64,000 nt of DNA. Source: Xylogone sp. PMI_703. Taxonomy: Eukaryota; Ascomycota; Leotiomycetes. The stretch spans positions 1 through 64,000 of the forward strand of contig JAJTUQ010000007.1 in NCBI GenBank assembly GCA_021399445.1, written 5' to 3'. The first letter of the stretch is position 1, and the number at the start of each line of letters is the position of its first letter. This document shows, in pieces, positions 29,876 to 39,643 of the stretch. Made by a program: the position numbers and the translations under genes. The notes under the pieces are model-generated. The model ran no database searches, was not told the origin of the DNA, and worked only from the letters and a program-made list of their open reading frames with translations.

Positions 29876-31332
29876 CTAAATGCGCCTACCAATAATCCGT
29901 CGATTCGTAACCGATGGTTGTCGATATTTCTGTGCTCCTACTCCTTGGGCCAGGTGTGGTGGAGCCCTTGCATATTTCCTGGCTGTTACTGAATGTCCGT
30001 TACGTCCAGATACCCAATTTCCGCCCTGGCTCCCTTGTCTGGGAGGGAGTATTGAAGAAACTTGCCCTTGGTTGAATTGGAGGCTTTCCCCATATGCAGT
30101 TTGCGGGATTAGGGGTTGAGGAGCAGCCGCTGGGATGGGTGTGATGTAAGGTACCGCGTCTCTCAGAGCAACTCTTCGAGGTGCCAAGATTCGATATAAG
30201 TAGACTCTGTAATCTTGAAATTCGACCTTATATCGGTGTGGAAGCATCCTAACAACTTCCTCTATAATATCCTTGAACTCGGACTCGTTGCTCAGACTCA
30301 TGAGGCTCTTATCCGAGGAGAGCTTTAGGGCAGCAAATATGATATCTCACATATCCTTGTGTTGATGCTCACTAACTGTGCACGGATAGAGGTCGAGTCG
30401 ACTGATCCACTCGTGAAAAGTTGTCTTACCCCGTTTGTGATCCTGTCTCCATCTGACAAGGCGATACGCACACGAGCTAACAAGTATACAACTCGCCTCA
30501 TAAGCGTTAGGGAACGGGTGGACCGGTAGTTGAAAACTATAAGTATCGAGTTCTAAAAAAGAGGTTTCGAGGTCTTCCCAAAGTATTATCTTCGAGCCAC
30601 ACAACATCTGTATGCTTTTGGCAGACATTATTTCTGGCACGATCCAAACTCTACTGAACGGCTGCCAAACAAATTGGATAAGTCGCGAGAAGCTTTAATG
30701 AAAGAATCGTCAAGGAGCAGGTTATTATGTTCGTATTCTTGTGTTAAAGTCCATAGGTTCCCCCTGACTGTGCCGAAAAGTCTCTCTGCTGAAAAATCCC
30801 CGTTTACGTCTCCAAACTCGTTCAGTAGATCGGTGAGATATTCCATTGCAATGTCTGAACCGACAAAACTTGGAAGCGAAACAGTGACGTGTTCCGTTAA
30901 GGAATATATTCTTTGTGCTTGTCCTAACTGGATACCGACCTCTTTTTCATCCCGTTAATTTATGTAGATTTTATCTATCCAAATGTAGTGCAATATTTTC
31001 TAGTGCCGAAGAGTCTTAAGAAGTTGATACACATCCGCTCTTACAGCTAGCATTGGTTTATTGATGTAAATGTGTTGTTTCGGCGCCTCGGCCCAGGGTT
31101 GTAGCCTGTTTGATGGGATGTCTTCCGGTCCCCAGTTGTGGGAGATTGCTACGAATCTTTTCGGTTGATATAAAGGTTGATCTAGAGGTCTATTGTGGAG
31201 TGTGCACGTAATTGGCCCATCATCCAACATTAACTCCAAAACTCGGATTTGATTAACGGGATCAGTTAATTTCGGATAAGTGAAGGATGGTATAACAGGA
31301 CAATTTTAGAACTGCACAGACTTTGAATCCAT
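29876..31332 (-). pseudogene. HET-domain gene inactivated by nonsense changes and a frameshift
   Basis: Read on the minus strand from ATG 31332, a HET domain is evident: F-V-A-I-S-H-N-W-G near codon 60, Y-I-W-I-D-K-I-Y-I-N near codon 120, and F-S-R-V-W-I-V-P-E-I in the shifted frame. The frame is broken by TAA at 31306-31308, TAG at 31000-31002, TAA at 30955-30957 and TGA at 30347-30349, plus a one-base frame change near 30680. Each stop sits where homology predicts Gln or Arg (for example 'I-N-[Q]-R-D'), so each is explained by one C-to-T change (CAA/CAG/CGA to stop). Downstream of the domain the frame runs to 29876 with a Gln/Pro-rich tail. HET proteins trigger heterokaryon incompatibility cell death. 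This copy is dead, and an intact HET gene lies 0.8 kb away on the other strand. Confidence 0.78.
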
Positions 31333-32095
31333 TGTCATGCACTCAATCTTATGAAGAGGACCACCCTATTGCTAAGTTCTTTAGTACTGCCCAAACTACT
31401 TTGTCTACTCACTTCTCATTTTATAAGAAGACCATCAGTATCGCCGTATACCCATATGCTTTATTCTTCATTCAAATATTCAGTTTCAAACGGAGTACTT
31501 ACGCTGCACTAGCATGAAACCAGGGATGGAACGCACCACTGTTCTAATTGGTCCTTAGGAAGACCAAAGCTAGAACTCCTGTTTCAAACCCTGGTCACCA
31601 AAACACGTTTATCACAAAATCCGCAGCCTTGCGCTTCTTGTTAGTACTTTCATTAAGTCACACCTAGTAGTTCTAGGAGGCTGCCTGTTTACATATTATT
31701 GTTCCCTCTCTTTCTGTTTGGCTTCCTTAAAGTTTGCCACCAGAGCCCCGAGATTGCCTCAGAGAATTTCACAACAGATATCAAACCGGAGTGAGTGAAT
31801 TTTTCAGGCGAGCGCGAGAAAATTAAGATTTAGCTCTCATAAACTAACTCACCAGCCGATGAATCCCGATTTCGATACCCCAACGGTCCGAAGAATTCTA
31901 AGACGCCAAGAGCGTCCATATCGCGTCAGTTCATTAGCAAAAAGTTGGTTCCGGTGTAAAATCTTCTTGAACCTCAAGAGTATATTAGCAATTCTTTTAT
32001 CAAGGATACACTCCAACGACTGATCATATGCAGAAATATATCTTCAAGTTAGAACGCGCCCGTCAGCTCAATTATATCATACCCTCAGTGAAGGA
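31333..32095. other. Divergent region between dead and intact HET genes
   Basis: Contains the imperfect palindrome at 31519-31595 and the promoter of the plus-strand HET gene. No ORF with coding character. Confidence 0.4.
31519..31595. repeat. Imperfect inverted repeat, about 77 nt
   Basis: Outer arms ACCAGGG/CCCTGGT, middle arms GTTCTA/TAGAAC and inner arms TTGGTC/GACCAA are nested around a short loop near 31554-31561. The spacing is nearly symmetrical, so a long bulged hairpin could form in RNA or a cruciform in DNA. Could be a tiny non-autonomous element or a structured leader. No coding role. Confidence 0.45.
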
Positions 32096-34174
32096 ATGAT
32101 CCGTCTCCTCAGACTCCGTCCAGGCAATTCCTTAAGAACAATCGAATGTACTTTCACATACGCCGACCTTAATAATCTCAATTTGCTCGATCCTGACTGG
32201 CACCCGCACCGTTTAGAACCTGACCCTCTGGACTCACCCAGAGGCTATGTGGCTCTCTCGTACACTTGGGGACAACAGCTTCCATCCGTGCCCATTATCA
32301 TAAATGGACGTATTAAGATGGTATCTGAAAACTTATATTTGGCGTTGCTCCATCTTCGCCAAAGGCGGTATAAAACCATTTGGATTGATGCTCTCTGCAT
32401 TAACCAAGATGATCTCCAGGAGCGAGCGGCGCAGGTACAAAGAATGAAAGATATCTATGAACAAGCGTTCTTGGTTTATATTTGGCTCGGCGACAGTGAC
32501 CGTTTCACCACTCGAGGTTTTGACGAACTTTCCAGGATGTTAAGCTATGCCTCTATGGGGATCCAGCCGGAAAAGTTCTTTGATTCTGGTTCGCCAATTC
32601 CGCAAAGAACGGAAATATTTAGATCAATCAGCGATATCGTCTACCGTCCATGGTTCCGTCGCATGTGGGTTATACAAGAAGTTTTAGCCGCCAAAAGCTC
32701 AGTTATGGCTTGTGGAAATGACGTAATGTTTGTTACAGATTTTTTGGACGCTATAAAATTTATGGTCGACGCAGGCGCGTTACGAAAGGTTGTTTCTCGT
32801 CATCCTAATAGACCCGAACTCACAGATGGCGGACCATTGATGAGGGCTACGAAGCAATTGGAGTTTCTAATACAAGCTAAACTGGAAAACTTCAGGAATA
32901 GCGGTTTTAAGCGAAATCTTCTGGATTTCTTAGCTGCTTCAAGATGGGCGGAAGCCACTGATCCTCGAGACAAGGTATATGGTATCCTTAGCATAGCAGA
33001 GGATGCTGCAACTTTGGGTTATCGGAACGAGAAAAATGAATGGTTTCCGTTCAATGTTGACTACACTATATCTAAGGAAAGAGTATTTATCAACGCGACC
33101 AAATCAATACTTTACACGAGTCAATCGCTAGAAATTCTGCTTTTTGCTGGAAAGACGCAAATGGAAAGCAATGGCCCCTCCTCATGGGTCCCCAATTGGG
33201 CAAGCAAAAACCCTGAGCCTGTCACTAGATATACGCCCGATTCAGGCCCGGACCAACGCTATGAAATGAACTCGAAGCTCTGGAGACCTTATCATGAATG
33301 CTCGCGTTCTTCAGATTGCTTGTGCGAGATGAGACGGCAGATCACCCTATGCTGCCCAGCGTCGTTTACCCTGGGTGCCAGCGATACACTGGCTGTCAGA
33401 GGAATACATTATGACACAATCACCGACGTGTCAAGAGAGTCATGGCCTAGCAACTCCCTTATCTATAAGGTCAACTTGAATTCATATCATGATGCAGTAG
33501 CTGAGTTGAATGATCATCTTGGATCAATCCAGGAGTGGATCGAAGATTGCACGCAGATCTCCACAAAATGTTCACCATATCCCACAGGGGAGATTACCAG
33601 TGAGGTTCTCTGGAAACTCCTTCACCCCGGTCCCGTTTTAGAAGATCCTCCAGAATTATATCCTCATGATGGACACCTTGGCAATATCAACGCTGTCCGT
33701 GCCACATTTGCCTTCACACGAGCAAAATACCTCTCTACAGGCCCAAGCGAACCTGGATTACCTGATAAGCTAGATACTCCAGTTGATTTACTCACTGAGA
33801 AGGACTTAGAAAGACTCCTTCCTCAGGTTATGAACCTGTTACCCTCGGATTCAGTGAAGAAATTTGCCACGACAAAGAAGAAGTATATGGGCCTCGTACC
33901 ACCAAACGCACGAGCGGGAGATCTCATCTGCATCATGTATGGCTGTGAAACTCCATTCATACTACGAAGGTGCGGCAGAAGAAAGGTCTTTGAGTTAATA
34001 GGGCATAGCAGTTTCCATGGCATTAGCTTCGATAACGTTGTTGTAGAGTCTAGCTTCCCAGGATCGAAGCCTGGTGAAGCTGAGAGGCCTTATGACCTAA
34101 CGACGCGCAATTGCCGTACAAATCGAATAATGTATACTAAACTCAAGGAAACACAAATATTTATTCTCATATGA
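32096..34174 (+). CDS. HET-domain (heterokaryon incompatibility) protein
   Basis: Intronless 692-residue protein from ATG 32096. The HET domain covers about residues 49-210: G-Y-V-A-L-S-Y-T-W-G (50-59), T-I-W-I-D-A-L-C-I-N-Q-D-D (94-106), V-Y-I-W-L-G-D (127-133) and R-P-W-F-R-R-M-W-V-I-Q-E-V (186-198). These are the standard three blocks of the family, which is TIR-like and induces cell death when expressed in incompatible fusions. The following A-T-D-P-R-D-K-V-Y-G-I-L-S-I-A near residue 290 is the usual second conserved block. The C-terminal half (about 380-692) is variable and presumably regulatory. It has no signal peptide and is cytosolic. It is intact, unlike the neighbouring HET copy. 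Confidence 0.9.
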   Translation: MIRLLRLRPGNSLRTIECTFTYADLNNLNLLDPDWHPHRLEPDPLDSPRGYVALSYTWGQQLPSVPIIINGRIKMVSENLYLALLHLRQRRYKTIWIDALCINQDDLQERAAQVQRMKDIYEQAFLVYIWLGDSDRFTTRGFDELSRMLSYASMGIQPEKFFDSGSPIPQRTEIFRSISDIVYRPWFRRMWVIQEVLAAKSSVMACGNDVMFVTDFLDAIKFMVDAGALRKVVSRHPNRPELTDGGPLMRATKQLEFLIQAKLENFRNSGFKRNLLDFLAASRWAEATDPRDKVYGILSIAEDAATLGYRNEKNEWFPFNVDYTISKERVFINATKSILYTSQSLEILLFAGKTQMESNGPSSWVPNWASKNPEPVTRYTPDSGPDQRYEMNSKLWRPYHECSRSSDCLCEMRRQITLCCPASFTLGASDTLAVRGIHYDTITDVSRESWPSNSLIYKVNLNSYHDAVAELNDHLGSIQEWIEDCTQISTKCSPYPTGEITSEVLWKLLHPGPVLEDPPELYPHDGHLGNINAVRATFAFTRAKYLSTGPSEPGLPDKLDTPVDLLTEKDLERLLPQVMNLLPSDSVKKFATTKKKYMGLVPPNARAGDLICIMYGCETPFILRRCGRRKVFELIGHSSFHGISFDNVVVESSFPGSKPGEAERPYDLTTRNCRTNRIMYTKLKETQIFILI

Positions 34175-35099
34175 AATTTATCCTTATATATTATTGTCAA
34201 ACAGAATATTACTAGCCTTCATAGAGGGATCCTACTTAGAGATGAACGAGTAGATTCTGCAAGGCTATAAAAAAGCCCTTGCAGCAGAGGCGTGGGATTC
34301 GGCAGCCATTCGCACCTGAAACTTGCATTTGGGTGTATAGTTAATAGTATAGGTGAATCATAATTTTCCTCTTTTTTTTTGTTAGTAAATAATAAAGAAA
34401 AATATATAATTATAACATACAATAATTATTCAATTTCATTTAAATCCTATAATTTTTCTTTTTTTGCTTAGTCCATATCATTGTGTACAATTCTTGAGTT
34501 TGAGTTGAGTTGAACCTAACACTATGTCTATTTCAATTTAGCATATGATTAGTCATTATATTCAACCAATACAATTCTAAATTCATAATACTAGCTCGCT
34601 TTACCAGCCGCTCAAAGCTTACAGTTGAGGCTTTTGCCCAATTAGGTCTAACCTTCACGTGAATATCACGTGAACTAATATTTCTGTATTAGTATAGTTA
34701 TACATATGAGTTATTGAGTTGAGTTGAGTTACCAACTCCGCTTAACTCAAACTCAGTTACTTTTTGACGTATTCAAATTCAACTCACGTTTAACCTAAGT
34801 CGTTAAGTAATTTCTTCACACACTGGTCCATATAGTTAATATTACTAATATTTTTCTTAGATAATATTACTTCTTTATGATGAATACGAAGAAAACTAAG
34901 TATATGAGTATTCTTTATTTTATTTTGCGCCTAAGATATAATTAAAGCACGAATAGAAAAGTTTAGAGCTGTTATTTTGTGTGAAGTATAAGCTGTTGTA
35001 ACAGTAGATGTATCATAGTTATATGTAATAAGCTCAATAACCTGGAGTTTCTACTCTTCCATTCTTTGGAACTTGAGTATATTTATCTTATAGTTACAT
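34175..35099. other. AT-rich repeat-derived intergenic region
   Basis: Low-GC stretch with GAGTT/AACTC runs (near 34497-34515 and 34706-34755) that pair with each other as an imperfect inverted repeat. This looks like the end of a decayed DNA transposon that continues into the MULE relic at 35100-35275. No gene seen. Confidence 0.4.
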
Positions 35100-35275
35100 T
35101 TTTCAATTGTTTGGTTCACGTTTTTTAGAGGCATAAATTTCGACTTTCTGGCCATGCTAGCAATAATCTCCATACTTATCATAGTTATAAACAACTTTAT
35201 TGGCCTTGGCGGAGCGTGTAACAAATGCATATCCATTAGATTGCGCCTAAGCTTGAATTGCTTAGTATAAGACCT
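35100..35275 (-). pseudogene. MULE/FAR1-type transposase N-terminal relic
   Basis: On the minus strand one frame reads A-Q-S-N-G-Y-A-F-V-T-R-S-A-K-A-N-K, then Y-D-K-Y-G-D-Y-C, a stop, and H-G-Q-K-V. This matches the FAR1-like DNA-binding start of Mutator-like transposases found in fungi (W-A-x-x-N-G-Y-A-F-V...C-D-[KR]-x-G). Several stops interrupt it, at least some at codons expected to be Trp or Arg, consistent with transition mutations. Nothing of the DDE catalytic core is visible. Not functional. Confidence 0.45.
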
Positions 35276-35751
35276 CCGCCACAAGGAGAACGCATTAAAG
35301 ATGTAGAATCGGTAATAGGAGTGCAAAACGGTTAAAAATAACTTCAGTTACGAGAGCAAAATTTTTTACAACAAAATATCTTAGGATATGAGGCATTCTA
35401 ACGAATTACTACAGTAGGTAGAGCCCGGGACCATCTGATACCAGTAAGTGAGCCAGAAGTGTCTTTAACCCAGGCTTTTCAAAATATTCTGCTAAAAACC
35501 TACAGAGCACGATTACAGGAAGAGTGGTTATGCATGAAAATCATCTATTCCCAGCTACGTGAGAGGTGGTTGCTTCTGGTAAATTATCAATTATCAGCCG
35601 TTAGACGTTGACTTGATAACTTGAATTTTCTATATACACCTGAGATCTTCAACGACAATAGCAGGCCAAATTACATCACTGAATGGGTGGCCTATTTATT
35701 TCACACAACATTCTCCTGGACGCCCATGATGGATATTCTGTGGCTGATCTT

Positions 35752-36543
35752 CTAAAGAATACCAGGAAATAGTCTGTAAGGTACATTGGCTTTATACCGT
35801 GTCCACTGTTCTCCATATCTATCACTCATATAGTGGTCCATGCCACGAATTGAGTTGTTATAAAAGTCCTGCAAAAGGAAGCCCACAAGAACCGCTGCCG
35901 GAGTCCAACTCCCAGCTGTGAGCATGTAACCACCGCGCCACAGCGTATATGCACCATAATTAATATGTCGAACAAGCTGCCAGAGGCCTCCAGTGTAGAC
36001 TTTGCCCTTATTCTCCGGTTTTTCCTTGAACCACTTGCGCTGGATCTCCGCTAATGTCTCAACCGTAAGTCCGATGGTGAACATAACGGTTCCGACTATC
36101 ATAGGTATTGACAGTGATAAACTAGTACCGGGAATACAAAGCTGTGGGCGTAAAACAGCTGCCGATGTCTTAGAAGATAACAAGAGGAGTGAAGCAGTCG
36201 TATCAAACAGCAGGTTGAACGCCGCAACTTTGATTGCAAAAGATGGACCAAAGTACTCGCGGTTGACACCGAGGATCCAATAGACGTGCTTGGTCACGGC
36301 ACCGACAGACATTGCTAGAGGAAGGAATCGAAGCGCCGACGAGCTGGCATTCAGAGCAATGGAGGGCACACCAACCTGGGAGAGAAGTACCTGGCCCCAA
36401 CCACGAAAGAGGAGCTGGTACTGTATCACAGGGTCAACTGCGCGGAGACCTATCCAGGTCACCGTTCCAGCCCTGCTCAGTGTGTAATTGCCACGCTGAA
36501 CCCTATCGACTGAACCTTGGGAAGAGTTCGGATTGCTCGCCAT
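35752..36543 (-). CDS. Isoprenylcysteine-methyltransferase-like membrane protein
   Basis: Intronless 263-residue protein from ATG 36543. Four to five hydrophobic segments lie between about residues 40 and 230. The C-terminal half has the signature of the ICMT/DUF1295/NnrU-type membrane methyltransferase superfamily: Q-R-K-W-F-K-E-K-P-E-N-K-G-K (about 168-181), T-G-G-L-W-Q-L-V-R-H-I-N-Y-G (184-197) and a late D-R-Y-G-E-Q-W-T-R-Y-K. The R-H-x-N-Y block forms part of the S-adenosylmethionine or NAD(P)H site in the family. Known members methylate lipidated cysteines or reduce sterol-like substrates in the ER. Which of these applies here cannot be decided. Confidence 0.75.
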   Translation of the reverse strand: MASNPNSSQGSVDRVQRGNYTLSRAGTVTWIGLRAVDPVIQYQLLFRGWGQVLLSQVGVPSIALNASSSALRFLPLAMSVGAVTKHVYWILGVNREYFGPSFAIKVAAFNLLFDTTASLLLLSSKTSAAVLRPQLCIPGTSLSLSIPMIVGTVMFTIGLTVETLAEIQRKWFKEKPENKGKVYTGGLWQLVRHINYGAYTLWRGGYMLTAGSWTPAAVLVGFLLQDFYNNSIRGMDHYMSDRYGEQWTRYKANVPYRLFPGIL

Positions 36544-37509
36544 GTTTTCACCAGGTCGGATTGCACAAAAGAGAAAAATCTTCCGAATTTGGTGTTGCTA
36601 GTTAGTCCGAACCCCCTTGGAGTATGGTATCGGATTATAGGGGCTCTTTTATGATTTACTAGCGGTGGATAATCTGATATTTATAGCCAGCAAAGGGTTT
36701 GCCAAAGTAGCCCCTTTCGACCGATGACGTTAGAAGGAGATAGCTGAATCGAAGGGTTTGCGTGAACTTCAAAAAGCCGAATTACTAAATAAATGAAAAT
36801 GTCGGCTCCCGGACAGATTACGGTTGACCATTGGGACAAAAACTCGGAAACTGGCTACAATTAACCATTTACCGATTTATTTGCAGATCGTGTACTTAGC
36901 CATTTTCACTCAAAACTCTACTCATACAAACTTATAAAGCGATAACACTTAAATTTTAAGCCTTAATTAAATCAACATTGCGAATGCCCAATCGACATAT
37001 AACAACTAATATTAGCATTCACGGACCATGTAACTACACTCAAATTAATAAAGTACTATGAGTCCCTTTAATAGGCTTCACCATACAGTATGTCGCTAGC
37101 GCTGTTGACTCTTTCTTACATGCTTATAATGCCATGTCGGACATTCAAAGTTTGCAATCATAGTGGCTGCCCAGCCTGTCAGAGAGAAAGCCCGGCAAAA
37201 GAGATTCGGCTCTTACTTAGGGCAGTCTACTGATCATTATCGGAGTCTGGATAGAATGACACCTGCAACCGTAGTGGCTGACAGACTGCTAGAGAACAAG
37301 TCTGACAAAAGGATTCTGACTCTCATCTATGGCAATCTGCTGGTCTTCTTTCCTCCTTACTATGGAGCTAAGCTTAATAATATATATATATATACATATA
37401 CCTGGTTTTGGCTCTTGATATCCTAATATCACGGTGCCTTTTGTTTGTTACTAACCCAAATATAAACACACAAGCTAGAGACACTGATTCCATCCCTAAA
37501 CTCACCAAC
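36544..37509. other. Divergent intergenic region with worn tandem repeat
   Basis: Upstream region of the ICMT-like gene (minus) and the cupin gene (plus). It holds the repeat at 37161-37346 and a short TA-rich microsatellite at 37379-37399. No gene seen. Confidence 0.4.
37161..37346. repeat. Diverged two-copy tandem repeat
   Basis: Segments 37161-37235 and 37272-37346 are both 75 nt, begin TAGTGGCTG and end with a CTACTGATC/CTGCTGGTC block. They share most intervening words (for example AGAGA(A), CAAAAG, GATTC) with scattered substitutions. The period is 111 nt. Origin unknown. Confidence 0.45.
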
Positions 37510-38163
37510 ATGCCCGACAAAGTTGATACAGTTGAAAGTATCTCGGAGCTTCCTCCAGTCAAGACACACATCGCTTCTTTTGACGCCAATGGAAAAAGCA
37601 TTTACATCAGCTCACCACCTCAACAGTACTTTGTTTACCCCAACGTAGCTGGTGTCTCCCGCTCATATTCTGTCGAGTCTATTCCCGCCAAGCTAGCCAA
37701 AGAGGGGGATGCTAAGGGATACTTGAGCAATGACGGGCCTACCAGCTGGACGTTGCCACACATTGCCAGTCGAGAAGGAGCTAACCTTTTCGTCACCGAT
37801 ATCCTGCCTGGAGCAGTTAGTCAGATGCACCGGACAGTCTCGCTCGACTTTGCAATATGTATTGCTGGTGAGCTTGACCATGAACTCGATAGTGGGGAGA
37901 GAGTTCGATTGAATCCGGGGGTAAAGACGTGTCGCCTCTGAATTTGCAGAAAATAAAAAGCGCTAACAAAGGTATACGTCTAGGACCATATCATCCAACG
38001 TGGCACTTTCCATCGATGGATAAACCCCTCCAAGACCGAACCAGCTCGTTTTATAGCTACGACGCTCGCCTGTGAGCCATTTGAAATTGGGGGGAAAATG
38101 CTCCAGGAAGAATACCTTCCAGATGAGCCGACGGAGAAATTAGACGGGCACAGAGAGCAATAA
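37510..38163 (+). CDS. Cupin-domain protein
   Basis: Two exons, 37510-37920 and 37984-38163, give 196 residues. The 63-nt intron (GTAAAG donor, GCTAAC branch, TAG acceptor) is phase 0 and joins two halves of a single cupin barrel. The first cupin motif is worn but readable (G-A-V-S-Q-M-H-R-T-V-S-L-D-F-A-I-C-I-A-G-E-L-D-H-E split near residues 102-125) and the second follows the junction (P-G-D-H-I-I-Q-R-G-T-F-H-R-W). Histidines at these motifs normally hold a metal. The C-terminus E-E-Y-L-P-D-E-P is typical of this fungal single-cupin family, which often lies in metabolic clusters. Catalytic role unknown. No signal peptide. Start chosen at the ATG after the 5' intergenic AT run, since upstream in-frame residues are not conserved-looking. 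Confidence 0.8.
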
Positions 38164-39643
38164 ATCGAATGGTGTATTAAAATTCATAGTTATACACAGT
38201 ATTCTGGCTCGTTTACTCCTGAATAGGAACTAACTATTATTCAATACATCTCATGACGAGCTACGGCTGAGATCGATCCAGCGACCCACTAATAAAGTCA
38301 GTACCCCCCACTACCAGGAAATTTTGCTAACTAGCGTCCGTATCAATGGGTCCTTGGTCATTATAACGTCAATCATTCTTGTGCAATTGTCCTCCTAGAC
38401 TTAATTTCAATATCCCAACTCTGTTGAGTTCAGTGAACTCCGAACTTTAGTAGAGTCTTGCTTTGCTATTTCCTCAATGGATTCACTCCCGAATTGGGAA
38501 AAGCTCAATGCACTTCGTTCCAAGGTATGGGTTCCAAGTCATTGGAGTCTGGGTGAGCAAGGCCTTTATCTGCCCGGTCTTGATAGAAGTTTTCCAGATT
38601 AGGATCCACTTCTATTATCTTCGTATATTTAGGATGAGAGGTTATTTAATATAACGTTAGATTAAAAAACAAGAAGCCCCTCTAAAATAGAAGGGGGTAA
38701 CTTGATCCATCTCCAAATCTTTCCCCTGCATTTGTGGATTTGATGCTATCGGCGATTTGTATGGTACTTCTCTGCGGAAAAGGAAACAGCCAGGCGGTCT
38801 TCCGTGCGTCGTCCCGACATTTGTGATAAGCCTAATGGTTACCTATCGTTACAACTTACCCTAGAAGCATTTTTCCTTACGACATTTTAAGTTATATAAC
38901 TTTTACAAAATTACACATGATTTTAGTATTTTAGTGTTTTAATATACTAAGATATTAATTAATTTAGTATAATTACATCAAAACTTGTTCAGTTTCATGG
39001 TTAACAACTTTTCAAACTTAATATTAATATGATTTTATATTTCAGATATTTAACGAAGCTAATTTTTATTTAAATCGTGATAGACAATCTTGTTACTCGG
39101 GACAAATTGGTTCATTTTGAACCCTAGGAGTATACCAACAACGGTTCTTGAGAAATCGTGGATTGGTTACAAATTCGGTCGCTTTTATTCAGTTACCGGC
39201 ACCCACTAAAATTTCTGCCTGTTCAAATTTTTGATGTTCTGTTTATTGTCTGAGGCATGAATTCTAAAGTTGCCTCTGAGGCCCAGGGATAAAACATCAG
39301 TTGAACAGTTCCAAATTCGATGCTTCATGTATTCTTAGTTATATGAATATATGTTATTTGATGGATTTAAATTTACGAATGATCATCGAGTTCATTAAAC
39401 GCGATTTCACTCGATTTTGTTGTACAACGAGTCATCTACTGTCATATGACTAACCCTACAGGTTAGGCTTAGCGCGCAAAACGCGCTTCTTACATGCGCT
39501 ATCGCGTTGCCATTTCCTTTTCTTTTTTGCCTGTGTGCTCTGTCTCAAAGGACCCCGACGTGGACTCCTAACATACCTAGGCTTTATTGAAGCCTCCTAC
39601 GGTCAAGGTGAAATACGTTCTAGTTTCGGGAGGTTAGTTTCAG
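38164..39643. other. Intergenic, AT-rich centre
   Basis: No gene seen. The part at 38880-39110 is notably AT-rich and could be old repeat debris. A small GCGCG/CGCGC hairpin lies near 39473-39487. Confidence 0.35.
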
